Of a DNA stretch of 64,000 bases, positions 37,387 through 47,796 are shown in pieces (the stretch's first letter is position 1; every line of letters starts with the position of its first letter). The notes beneath the pieces are model-generated. The model made no database searches. It saw only the letters and a list, made by a program, of their open reading frames with translations, and was not told the DNA's origin. The position numbers and the translations under genes were made by a program. The stretch covers positions 25,064,517-25,128,516 of the forward strand of contig OX419755.1 in the NCBI GenBank assembly GCA_948567375.1, written 5' to 3'. This DNA comes from Lunularia cruciata. Its lineage: Eukaryota > Streptophyta > Marchantiopsida > Lunulariales > Lunulariaceae.

Positions 37387-37392
37387 TGGTAT
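37291..37392. repeat. 51-bp tandem duplication across the LTR/primer-site boundary
   Basis: The unit starts CTTGTCCATGATCTCTCTAG and ends CTTCATGGTAT, so it includes the last part of the LTR plus the first six bases (TGGTAT) of the primer site. The 3' LTR has only one copy. Confidence 0.9.
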
Positions 37393-37398
37393 CAGAGC
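37387..37398 (+). other. Primer binding site, initiator tRNA-Met type
   Basis: TGGTATCAGAGC, immediately after the 5' LTR, is the standard plant Copia primer site complementary to the 3' end of initiator methionine tRNA. Confidence 0.93.
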
Positions 37399-37539
37399 AT
37401 GGGTTGTTAGAACTAGCATGCCAATAATATAGGTGATAGTTAGAAGTAGACTGCGATCAAGGAGCCCCCTGATTGCATGTGTGGAACGCTCCTCGCACAA
37501 TAGACTGCAGTGCTAAAAGAGCAAGCTTATGCTCAAGCA

Positions 37540-38376
37540 ATAAAACTGTACAAGATGATGGCCCCATTCAATGCCAAAGGCTGTGCAATCTTTGTTGGGA
37601 CATTCTTTATGTTCTGGAAACATAAAATAACTCTCCGCCTTAATGCGGAAGACCTTGATATAGTCAATGGAACAACACCCTGTCCTTGAGCAGCAACACC
37701 AAGTGGTACAGCGACACCCGCTGCCACCGGTATTGGTCTTGGGAGTGTCACGGAATGGGACAAGAGAAATAAAAATGCTCTCACTGTGATCAATGGATGT
37801 TATGACAACTTGGTTGTCGTGCACATCCTCATGTGCAAAACAGTGCACGATGCATGGACAACTCTAACCAACAACTTTGCTGGCCAGGACACGGTAACAC
37901 AGATGCATCTCCATGAAAAGTTCAGGCTTTTGCTTTTAAAACCCAATGAGACCACTACTTTGCATATCAACAATTTCAAAGTGCTGGTCCAACAGCTAGC
38001 CTCATCAGGTGTTATTGTCAGCGACAAAGAGCAGATCCTTACTTTAATGGGCAGCATGCCACCAAATAACCAGACATTCTTACATGCTATGCGTACTAAG
38101 CCCGCCCTCACACTACCAGATCTCATCTGTTTCTTGGTCAAAGAAGAAACCATGTCCAGGAAAATGTCCATGGAACCCTCCACAGCGCTATTTGCTAATC
38201 AAAGGCAGCAAGGGCATGGCAGATCAAACAACCGTACATATTTTCAACCACCTCTCAAATGCCCGCTTGATGCAAGTGAACATTGTTTCAATTGCAGTAA
38301 GACAGGTCTCCGCATTGCAGACTGTCTCAACCACACCAGTAGCAGAAACCAACAACAAAATTCCCATAACCGCTAA
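37540..38376 (+). pseudogene. Copia gag (UBN2-type) with zinc knuckle
   Basis: The frame from about 37,546 to 38,376 has one TGA near 37,687. The part 37,786-38,376 (196 codons) is open and resembles the UBN2 gag domain, with a DAWTTLTNNFAG-like stretch near residue 25, followed by a C-terminal knuckle CFNC...DC in which the His of the CCHC pattern is replaced. Gag would package the element RNA in cytoplasmic particles. The lost His and the stop mean it is not functional. Confidence 0.85.
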
Positions 38377-38451
38377 CCAGAAGGCCGCTCAAATAACTCA
38401 GAGCGTGGCAGACAACCGTGCAACAACAACAATAGTGCATGACGCATCCTC

Positions 38452-38919
38452 ATGACCATGCAATCAATGGAGATGAGCACATTGTTGCCAGCTGATCCTA
38501 TATGGTATGTGGACACTGGTGCCACCCACCACATGGCACATAATAAGCGTCAATTTATTAATTACACGCCATACAACAAAGAGAATCAACAAAACAACAA
38601 AATCCTCCTCAGTGATAACACCATTGCCTACATTGATGGCACCTTCACAATGGAAATCAAGCTCCTGAATGGCAAATGCATACACATCCAAGATGTGCTA
38701 CATGTGCTAGTGCTACACAAGAATCTCTTCTCCGCAAGGCAATTTCACGCAAAAGGCGGTTGGTGTCTCATCGGCAACCGCATCTGCTACCTTGAAGATA
38801 AGTATGGACATAGCCTATGCTCTTGTTCACTTTCTAAAAATCTGTATTTGCTAGGCAACTCCATGTTCCCCATGCACACACAGCCTTGTTTCACACCACT
38901 GCCACCTCTAACAACATAG
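38452..38919 (+). pseudogene. Copia protease region
   Basis: The frame has the retropepsin active site WYVDTGATHHM near 38,503 and the typical downstream strand order (LHVLVLHKNLFSARQF, where a hydrophobic box matching LLFSVSQL of other elements is expected). Upstream the frame is not continuous with gag, and downstream it stops at 38,919 before a long GC-rich linker. The protease would cut the gag-pol polyprotein. Confidence 0.85.
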
Positions 38920-39343
38920 ACGCGCTACCTCCTAATTGTGCCCCGTAGCCACGCGTCCGTCAAATCTCCAAGTGCACCAACTTTGTGCTTCCCAATCACA
39001 CTGTCACTCACTCTCCAGCCAAACACTCCTAAGTGAAGTCCCTCAGCCCTCATCCGATTCCTTGTTGCCCTCCCAGACAAATGAACCATAATTCTCACTT
39101 TCTTAAAGTCCACCCCTCCTTGCAGCCTGAATAGACACAAGACGCCATTTAATCAAGAATTCATTGAAATTTTTCCCACGATTGGATCCACCCATGATCC
39201 TCCATACAGATTTCCTCCCCTGGCACCACCAAGCATCATGCCCCTAGACTTACAAGATGGCCTTCCCAACAGACGTTGGGAGGGTGACCCCCCGGCTCAC
39301 CTCTTCCCTATGACGCCTCCTCACGCGATTGGCCTCCTCACCA

Positions 39344-39382
<39 letters not shown>

Positions 39383-39740
39383 GGCCTTTGCCTCCTTCTG
39401 AGTGTGTCCCTCTATGGGCCTAGTGCCATGTGGGCATCTGGGCCCTTGTCCCCTTGTTCTGCCCAAGGGGGAAGCACGCCCCCCTATGGGCACATTACCA
39501 TGGGGCAGCGGGGCCCATCCCCCCTCCCTCTGGACCCACTGCTCCAATGGCCACAAGACCCTCTCCCTCTCTCATTGGCTCTGATCTTGCGGGACTTCCC
39601 CTTTTTGCCACATGTCCTCCCACTTGGCAAGAGTGCTCTCCCTCCACTCATGTGCCTCTCTCATCTCGACACACAATGCTTTGATTTGGGAATCACCTCC
39701 TTGACAGTGTCCCTCCCGCACCCACTTACGCTGCTTGCTT
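38920..39740 (+). other. GC-rich Pro/Ser linker of the Copia pol with G34 run
   Basis: Between protease and the pre-integrase zinc region lies about 820 bp that encodes no known domain. Its translation is rich in Pro, Ser and Leu in all three plus frames. A run of 34 G residues occupies 39,348-39,381. GC content here is far above the rest of the element. It may be an element-specific spacer or a small captured fragment. Confidence 0.6.
39348..39381 (+). repeat. Homopolymer of 34 G
   Basis: An uninterrupted run of 34 guanines inside the Copia linker. Such a run can form a G-quadruplex and is prone to length error in both replication and sequencing. Confidence 0.97.
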
Positions 39741-40919
39741 AGCTTCTGTGCACAATCTCAACACCCCTTGGCATCATCACTTATGCCATCTCAGCATGCA
39801 ATGCCTTGACCATCTCCACGTCCAAAATTCTATAATGGCCTGAACTTGAAGCTTGTACATGACCATATTTGCCCTAATTGTCAACATGGCAAACAGCCTT
39901 GCACAAAATTCCCATGCATAGCAACAACTTGGGCCACCGCACCACTAGAGCTTGTCCACACCAATATTAGTGGCCGCATTTCACCTTGCACCTTCTTGGG
40001 CTATGAATACTTGCTGACATTTATTGATGATTACTCTTGACATACCGTTGTCTGGTTATTCCACTATAAGAGCACTTGCTTCCAAGCTTTCAAGGAATTC
40101 CATGTCTTTGCCGGTGGCAAATTGGACACAAGCTGAAAACCCTTTGCTCTAACAATGGTGGTGAGTATTGCTCCATGGCGTTTGATGCCTACTATCTCCA
40201 ATTTGGCATTCAGCATCAATTGACAATTCCGCATTTCCCTCAACAAAATGGCATTGCAGAGCAAAGGATCACACTTTACTAAATTTCATTCACTCCATAC
40301 TCCACACATCTGGCCTCCCCAAACCATGTTGGGTGAGGCCATCACTTTTGCCAACTACATGCAAAACCGATGTCCCACCAAGGCCTTTGAGCCTCACATG
40401 ACCCCCTTCCAATTGTGGCATAATTGTAAACCCAACATTTCTCACTTACATGTTTTTGGGTGCATTGCCTATTCCCAAGTTGTTGGCCATCTCCAATCCA
40501 AACTGGATGATCATTCCCATGCATGCATCATGTTAGGGTATAGTGCACATAGTAAGACTTATCACCTTCAGCAAAAATCTGACAGTCATACTTTTGTCGC
40601 TTGTGATGTCGTCTTTGACAAGTCCCCTCTAGCTCTTGCTCATTTCTCTTCTTTTCACAATCCATCCATGCTTCTTGAAGACCTCTCTTTGAACAGCATA
40701 CAATTCTACAACCACACTCTTGTTCCAACTGTTTCTCGACTACACGTCCCTCCAGTTTCAATGGGAGCTTTGCTCCCTCCCATTGTTGCGCTTTCCATTG
40801 TTCTTCTAGTTCTTGTTCCACCCATATATCACATACTTACTTCTAGTTCTGGAGGAGGAGGCGCTACATTGACCTTGACTCCATCAATTCCTTTGAGCCT
40901 ACTCTCTAGTAGGAGTTGA
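39740..40919 (+). pseudogene. Copia GAG-pre-integrase and integrase
   Basis: The pre-integrase segment has HxxxCHLS near 39,785 and CPNCQHGKQ near 39,870, completing the HHCC finger. The catalytic core follows with FIDDYS near 40,025, then NNGGEY near 40,150, where the second catalytic Asp of D-N-G-G-E-Y is replaced by Asn, and NGIAE near 40,250. There is a stop after FIDDYS, a frameshift around 40,262 and a final stop at 40,917. The C-terminal part (40,340-40,620) keeps VFGCIAYSQV and LGYS motifs. Integrase would insert the cDNA into the genome; this copy is inactive. Confidence 0.9.
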
Positions 40920-41737
40920 AGACCGGAACATGTGACTCCTTTGACCATACCAAGGTCACCAACATCTCCATCTAGTTCTTGGTAACAATATTCTCTTGAA
41001 GCTCAGAACATCAGCAAATTCCATCCTTACTTGAAGAGAACATTGCCAAGCATTCAATAACATTGGCCACCAACAGAGATCCAAGCACTAGAAACAACAA
41101 GCGTTGAATCTCCGCATGCTCCACATGAAGAGATCCCCTTCACCAACATTGACTTCAGATCCTCCAGTACTTTGATGTTCAACTTGACAATCATTGCCTC
41201 CAAGGCGCAACCCTACAAAAGGTTATGACCTCCTTCCTGGTGGTTCTAAATAGAAGAAACCTAAGAAACCAAAGGACACCTTGCTGGTAACATTAAACCA
41301 ATTTGGGACATTTGGAAGAATGTGGAGATGGGAGAGGAAAGATCTATACTTTCTGAGAGTTATCTTGCACATAGCACTTGAGTGAATAGTTGATTTTGTT
41401 TGTTTTTTGATTTTGGTTCCATTGATACTTAAAGTGAAGACTATGGAGAATTGAGTAGAAAGTTAGAAGTTCTTTAGGTTTTATAGGGTTTAGAGTGATC
41501 ATTACACATTGACAGTGATGGGTTAGGAATTTTCATTTCTAATCTCTTGATTTTCATGATTAAGTTCCATGGGAATTTAGTTTGAAAATTTTGGGGATGG
41601 AAATTGAGAGTTATGAGAGTTTATAATTTTCTAGGTTAAGAGAGATTGTATTTTCTTATGTGAGTTGGGATGTGAAGGGTTGTGGTTTGGCAGGTATGGG
41701 GAGATAGAAAGGAGCATGTGTTACTATCATTATTCTT

Positions 41738-42103
41738 GTGCTAGCCATGGCTATACCTCCCCATGTAGGGCCGCTTAGAGCGGTTAGGGATACATCATGC
41801 TCGGTGTGTCACCAATGCTTTACCTCGCAATGGGTAAAGACCCATGTGGGAAGGATGCACAAGGACTGTGATTGGACCGCTTGGAATGCCCACATGAGGC
41901 AAGCAACCATATCAATGGTAGTGACACTTGGGATTACGTATGCTTTTTCTATTCCATCGTTGACCGTTCTAGGGATATCGCTCAAGTCTTGTGAGTGGTT
42001 AGCTTCTCCTGCGGGTTGCATTTTGGGGTTATTTGAGACTAGTTTTCCATGTCCACATCTATTTTTTAGGCTATCCCGCACACTCCATGATGAGGCTAGA
42101 TAA
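41738..42103 (+). pseudogene. Zinc-finger N-terminal ORF piece of non-LTR copy 3
   Basis: An open frame of 121 codons beginning at an ATG. Residues around 21-41 hold C-x2-C (plus an extra Cys), then after 11 residues H-x4-H, a fair C2H2 finger. Downstream of it DCDWTAWNAHMRQ is shared with copy 1 as DYDW. The finger presumably bound DNA or the element RNA. The frame ends at a stop where copy 2 appears to continue, so the protein was originally longer. Confidence 0.6.
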
Positions 42104-42634
42104 GCTTTTTGCCCACCACTTGATCATTTGGAACGTGATCCCTTGGACGAGTTAGCATGGTTCCTATTCCTCTTACTCCCTTGATGGTGTCTTTGTTATA
42201 ATAGAGCGTAACGTGTAGGGCATAGAGAGGTGATTGCTAGATTTTATCTATTTTGAGCATAGGATTGGACGGCCCTTCAGGAACAGTCTGTTAGGGCTAC
42301 ATGTTTTAGGAGACAAGTTTCACCATAGGATACCATAGAGTCCATTTGATTATGATGGTGTAAAACATTGGGTCAAGCGGGAGAGTTTAGTAGAGCAGCA
42401 CGGGCGCTACACCCTTTGTTTATGGCAAGTCCTATTGATGAGACTATCTCCTACGCTTACTACATCCTATAGCAATAGAAGGACTACCACTTGAGGTCTT
42501 AGATTATCAACCTAAGCAGTTTTTATGTACTGATAGGTCACTTTTTGCACAAGCATTGTGCATTGCTCCTTGGCTTTCTTCAAGAGGCTTGTTAGGGATG
42601 GTTTATGAGCACCTTAAAGATTGCTTCCAGGTAG

Positions 42635-43672
42635 ATGATCCTTCTATATGAGGCTATATCTCTAGGCTTTAGGGCACTCTTAGATATCCATCCAGAGTGG
42701 GTCGTCCTACAAGTGGATGTTGAGAACACTTTTATAGTGTCTCATGTGCATCCATCTTCAAAGAGCTTAGGGAGGCTTGTGGATCCTTGGCAAGTCTTAT
42801 TCTTTTTGTGTGGTCTTTTTATGGCTCTTCTACTTCTCTTTACTACTAGCACTGTGATTTGCGAGAGAGAGTCAACATCTTGGAGTCAATTGTGGCTACA
42901 TGTCAAGGAGATCCTTTAGGGAGACCCTTATTTGCCATGGCTCACTTTAAACCTCTCCTATCTACTACTTTGGCCATGCTAGGTTGTGCATTTCTCATTG
43001 GTAGATGATACACACATCATGGGCCCTGTAGATCAGATTAGACAGGCCTTTGACCACTTGACTACTAAGCTACATCTAGTAGGCTTGAGAGTCAAGGTGT
43101 CAAAGTGTCCACTATAGGTATTCCTCCCAACCCTGAGCTTCCAAAGGGGTGTGTCACATCTATTGATGTACTATGTGTTCTTGGAGTGCCAATTGGATCC
43201 AAGGAGTTTGTCACATGCTTCCTAGATGTTGCTCTTGCAGAGGATGTTCTCGATATGGATGATCTTTTGTTACTAGGATATCTTCAGGTGGCATTTGGTA
43301 TACTCTCCTCTAGTATTTCTCATCGACCTTCTTACTTCATCCATATAGTTCCTCCATCCATGTCCTTCTTATCACATAAGAGCCTTTGATAGGATGATTA
43401 TGGGAGTCTTTGGTGATAATATTGCACCAAGGACATTTGAGTCTATGATAAGGGATTTGGCACAAAGACAAATGGCTCTATCAATCTCATGTAGAGGGGT
43501 TGGCTTGATTTATATGGAGGAGATTGCACCTATAGCATTTTTGGGTAGTTGGGCTCTCTTGGCACTCCTACTTTCCTCTCATTTTGTGGTTGTTGATAGG
43601 CTGGTCTTGGAGATTTATGTAATAGAGATGGAGGGAGATCCTTTTCTTTCTAGATGTTATTGCAACATATGA
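42635..43672 (+). pseudogene. Reverse transcriptase region of non-LTR copy 3
   Basis: Three frames are needed to follow it: 42,635-42,919 (block A, then shifted), the shifted part with QGDPL and LVDDTHI up to 43,080, 43,105-43,389 (VLGVPIGS and the thumb-side region) and 43,394-43,672. The order of blocks is that of non-LTR reverse transcriptases. The catalytic box is L-V-D-D, where most LINEs have F-A-D-D. It would copy the element RNA at the nicked target site. At least two frameshifts and internal stops are visible. Confidence 0.75.
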
Positions 43673-44321
43673 GAGATAGTCTATCCCCATAGGCACAAGA
43701 AGACTTTCCATCTTTTGCTTCATTATTGTTAGATTGGACTAGATGTTTATAGTCTTCCTTGATGGAGCAATAGTGTGAGCATACACTACATTCTCTCTTA
43801 ATTGACTCATCCATTCCTCAAGCTACTAGACCACATCTTTGCTCTTGCTTTGGCAAGGGTGCAGGCTCTTGGATCATAGCTTGACCATGCATTAGAGCAT
43901 TCCAACTCGCACTAGCTACTTTCTCTACAACAATGAGGTTTCACTTAGGTTTGGTTTGAAACACCCATTTGTGCATGTATGGGGTATTGTGATATTTAGC
44001 TTATATAAAAATTATTTGAGAGATATTATTTATGTAGATAAAGGATGGTTGTACATTAGTCATGGTTAGCTAAAGTTAGTCATAGTTAAGATAGTGGAGA
44101 CCTTACTTTAGTGGAAGTGGAAAAGATGAGCACCACTATTTTGGATTCTAGTGTGTTGACTTGGTATTATTCCTAGGTGTTTGGCTTTGAGGAAAGAGTT
44201 TAGAACTATAATGCTCCAAGGACAAGAGAAGAGAGAAAACACAAATTTCACACTCAATCATCCAATGCTCCAAAGGAGCACCTTCTCTTTATTATATAGA
44301 CAAGAGGATCTCCTCCAAGGA

Positions 44322-44360
44322 AGCTCCATAAGAAGCACCATAAGAAGCACCATAAGAATA
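44322..44360. repeat. 12-bp minisatellite
   Basis: CCATAAGAAGCA occurs three times in a row within the solo LTR, the last unit partial. Confidence 0.85.
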
Positions 44361-44645
44361 GGCACACAGATAGGTGACATGTCAGCAAGCTCCACCCTTG
44401 TATTACTTACTTGGATGGGTGACATGTCAGTCCTGGTCCTATCTGGTTGGTCAAACAAGTTTTGACCAGAGGGAATCTTTTAGAGAATCTTCTTATAAGA
44501 ATCTCAAAATCACATGGGTGAGATATCATTGGAAAGCTCTCGATGAAACAAACTAGGGGGAGGAAAGGCCATCCTTTCTTCTATTGGGGGTAAAAGTACA
44601 CAATTTTGAGGCCTAATTCATCCGTTTAGGCTTCCAAAATTGCCT

Positions 44646-44968
44646 TCAAAGATTTCAAGCATATTTTGGTTCCTACTCTATTAGTAGAAGTCTCCTTTTG
44701 GTGATATCTCTTTCTGATCTGTTTAGTCCATCATGTGTAACATCCTTCCATATGTTACCAAACCAATTCTCACATTTAATTCATATGTCTAGCTATTTGT
44801 TCTAAGGTTTTCAAGTCTATTTTGGTTTTTGCTCTATTAGTAGAAGTACTCTTTTGGTGATACTTCTATCTGATCTGTTTTGACCATCATGTATGACATC
44901 ATGTATGACATCATTCCAGATGTTACCAAACCAAATTTCACATCTAAATCATATGGTTAGCTCTTGGT
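44646..44968. repeat. Two tandem units of about 155 bp in the solo LTR
   Basis: Units starting near 44,646 and 44,801 share TTTCAAG...ATTTTGGTT, CTATTAGTAGAAGT and ATGTTACCAAACCAA in the same order. The second also contains a 14-base local repeat (CATCATGTATGACA). Repeated units in an LTR upstream of its TATA box often correspond to enhancer modules, which is only an inference here. Confidence 0.8.
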
Positions 44969-45578
44969 ATTACAAGAACTCTTGGACGCACAAGCCCTTT
45001 TGTTTTGGATTCTTCTATAGTCCAAGAATAGCCCATGTGAAGGAATCCTTGACTTAGTGGTCGGTTCAAGATAAGATCACATACTTAGTAGAATATTCCC
45101 ATGTGGATGGATATTCCTTTATAATTTTTTACTTTACTTGACTTTTAGCCTAGTAACTTGAGTTACTTTGATAAATAGTAACTTTAGTGCATAACTATTT
45201 CATCAGTATATAAACAAAGGATGAGGAGGTACTTAATGTCCTTTCATTTGCAACTATCTCTCTTTCATTGAGTTCTCTAGTGATCAATGTCTTGAGTCTT
45301 GGAGTGTTAGCCTTGGAGGAGTATGATGGAGTTAGGGTTCCTTGCCTTTTAAGTCCATGGTGTGCTACCATAATAGCCATCAGAGGTTCATCCTAAGTGA
45401 GAGACATGCCGGCTCATAGGTCCACCTATTTGTATCTTCATTACTCACTTCTGAGTATGGTTCTACACTAGATGCAGCAGCGGTCCATATGACATGGTGT
45501 CCTTTTGGAGGACAAAGGATAGCTCCTCATGATGCTATTAGGGACATAGTGTTTGCTATGGCATGAGAGAGTGGATAC

Positions 45579-46115
45579 TTGGCTTGGAGGGAGCATTTGT
45601 ATGCTTTGCAAAAAACACCTATTAAAGAAGACTTATACTTGGTCCGAGATGATCAAGTGACAATACCGGATGTCATGGTTATAGACCCTACACAAGATAT
45701 AGTTTTGGAAGGAGTGATTACCCATCCCCCTAGATGGGTGGCAAGTGCAGCAGTAGGTCGCAAGGTCTCCAAGTATAGGGTCATGCAATAAGGTCACCTC
45801 TTTGTTCCTCTAGCCTTGGAGTTATATGGAGCAATGGACACAATGCTCAACACATTTGTCAAGGAGTGCACAAGAGCTTATCATGTTAGGCACCAAGGAG
45901 TACCACTCTCTCTCTCAAACTTTGTAGTATATTTTAGGCAGCGTGTGTCCATTACTCTACAGAGGGCAATGGCTGGTGCAATCCATAGGAGAGCAATCAC
46001 ACTAGGTGATGCTTCCTCGGATGCTCTAGTTGTTTGTATACCACACAACTTGCATAGCTCTAATATCTTAGGTGCAGTGGGGCAGATTTCTCATATAAAC
46101 TCTATTGGGGCTTAG
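45579..46115 (+). pseudogene. Endonuclease-like C-terminal segment of non-LTR copy 3
   Basis: Two frames (45,579-45,791 and 45,816-46,115) in the same register are separated by a single stop. The first has P-D-V-M-V-I-D, then IVLEGVI and KVSKYR, an order compatible with a PD-(D/E)xK nuclease. The second reads LALELYGAMD and FRQRVSITLQRA, and matches the minus strand of copy 2 at 23,192-22,905 in its first part. Restriction-like endonucleases of R2-type elements nick the target DNA at this position in the protein. The assignment rests on motif order only. Confidence 0.5.
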
Positions 46116-46219
46116 CCCTATTTTACCATTTTCATCTCTCCCTTGTACAACTTGATGGGGCCTTCCCATCCTTCATTTTTTCTACACGGTCATCCTTCTC
46201 TCATTAAACCAGTGCCTAT

Positions 46220-47790
46220 GGAACCTATATCATATAAAGATGCATTGTCTGCTCCTAATGCTAAAACAGTGGGAGAAGGCCATACATGAGGAACTCAAGT
46301 CTCATGATGCTAACAAAACATGGATGTTTGTTGACTTGCCAAAAGATTGACGTCCAATAACAAATAAATGGACATTCAAGTTGAAGTTGAACTCAGAAGG
46401 CTCCATCTCACGCTATAAAGCATGATTGGTAGCATGAGGTTTCACTCAAATCTACAGACTGGACTACACGGATACATTCTCTCTAGTGGTAAGAGTTCAG
46501 TCAATACATTTGATTTTAGCAATTTCAGCCCAACACAACATTCATGTTCACCAAATGGACGTGAAGACTGCTTTCCTGAATGGTACTTTAAATGAGGAGA
46601 TATACATGAACATTCTTGAAGGAGTGACTCCACCAAAAGATGGTCAAGTGTGTAAACTATTCTGCATGCTACATGGCATAAAAAAATCCTCATGAGAATG
46701 TTACTTAATCATCAACAACTTCCTCACATCTCTTGGCTTTGCTAAGTCTGGAGCCAATGGGAACGTCTACTATTTTTATAAGGGAAATAAGTTTGTAATC
46801 TTAGCCTTGTATGTGGATGACACCAGTATTGCAAGTAGCCACATAGAGTTGTTGAATTATGTCAAAGAACAACTTAGCTCCAAATTCCAGATGATAGACA
46901 TCGGGCCAGTTCATCATTGTCTAAGTATCGAGATTGATAAAGATAGGTCACGTGGATGGTTTAGACTAAGTCAATCCTTATACCTGACCTAAAATTTATA
47001 TCAATTTGGTCTCAAGAACTGTAAACCAACCAGTACGCCCATGACTCCTAATGAGAAGCTACTAGTCGACGACCCCCAATCAACGAGGAGGAGAAGGTCC
47101 AATGCACCACTTACCCATATCAGAGTGCAGCGGGATCAATCAACTGGGCAGCAGTGTGTACCCGCCCAGACTTGGCGTATACAATAAGTGTGTTGTCACA
47201 ACACATGGTAAATCCAAGACCGACACACATCAAAGCAATGAAAAGAGCTTGTAGATACATCAAAGGAACTCTCAACTATTGTATTGAATACAGGTATACC
47301 TCTCAGCCACACTCCCTCTTCAGCTATTGTGATGCTTATTGGGGAGGTGACATTCAGTCAAGACGCTATACATCTGGAAACTAATTTATTTATTCAAATG
47401 GAGCAATAAGCTAGTTTTCCAAGCGACAATAATCAGTAGCATTGTCAAGTACAGAAGATGAGTATGTAGTGCCAAGCACTAGCTCTTCCGAGGCTATCTG
47501 GCTCCATCAACTCCTCGCAGACCTCAGATTGAAAGATCAAGAACCAACTATTATATTCTGTGATAACCAAAGTGCTATCGCACTTGTGGATACTTCAAAG
47601 TTTCATGATTGAACAAAGCACATCAATATTAAATATCACTTTATAAAAGATCAGGTTGCTCAAAATATCATAACAGTATAGTACTGCCCAACAGCAGACA
47701 TGGCAGCTGATATATGCACTAAGAGTTTACTAGCTCCCAAAATAGAACATTTATTACAAGAGCTAGGACTGCTTAGAAATAATCACTGAG
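46220..47790 (+). pseudogene. Copia reverse transcriptase and RNase H
   Basis: After the nested element the Copia coding resumes. The RT shows KWTFKLKLN (46,370), QMDVKTAFLNG (46,553), where the first catalytic Asp lies, and LYVDDTSIA (46,808) with the Asp pair. TRPDLAY (47,158) and an RNase H end with FCDNQSAIAL (about 47,560), TKHI and ADICTKSL (about 47,707) follow. Stops interrupt the frame at several places (for example near 46,349, 46,425, 46,694, 46,992 and 47,384). It would synthesise the element cDNA in virus-like particles. Family assignment is secure; function is lost. Confidence 0.93.
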
Positions 47791-47796
47791 TGGGAG
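47787..47796 (+). other. Polypurine tract of the Copia element
   Basis: The purine-rich GAGTGGGAG directly precedes the 3' LTR and is the usual start site of plus-strand DNA in plant Copia elements. Confidence 0.85.

Larger units (their letters stand above)
43957..45416. mobile_element. Probable solo LTR (1.46 kb) inside non-LTR copy 3
   Basis: Copies 1 and 2 run without a break across this point, while copy 3 is interrupted by 1,460 bp that begins TGAAACACCC and ends GGCTCA. The flanking 5-mers are similar but not identical (TTGGT with one extra T on the left, TAGGT on the right). A TATA-like TATATAAAC lies at about 45,207, followed by about 200 bp of leader-like sequence, as expected for an LTR, and there is no coding domain. 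Family unknown. Confidence 0.6.
41320..46203 (+). mobile_element. Non-LTR retroelement copy 3, nested in Copia
   Basis: Collinear with copies 1 and 2 and the best preserved. In order: an AT-rich leader; a C2H2-like finger CSVCHQC...KTH...MH (41,795-41,865, open frame 41,738-42,103); RT block A LQVDVENTF (about 42,709); block B QGDPL (about 42,904); catalytic box LVDDTHI (about 42,996); VLGVPIGS (about 43,170); LRAFDR (about 43,378); a 1.46-kb LTR insertion; then a C-terminal segment (45,579-46,115) with P-D-x4-D (about 45,666), VLEGVI and KYR, which I read as a PD-(D/E)xK restriction-like endonuclease. The 3' end near 46,203 has no poly(A). Without the LTR it is about 3.4 kb. Several stops and frameshifts show it is dead. 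The domain order resembles site-specific R2-type LINEs more than ordinary plant L1. Confidence 0.75.

Noticed and set aside
37387-37398. Possible tRNA-like sequence
   Set aside because: It is the primer binding site complementary to tRNA-Met, not a tRNA gene; no cloverleaf surrounds it.
39238-39742. Frames encoding poly-Gly through the G run
   Set aside because: They are products of the G34 run and the GC-rich linker, open in all three frames and without a domain.
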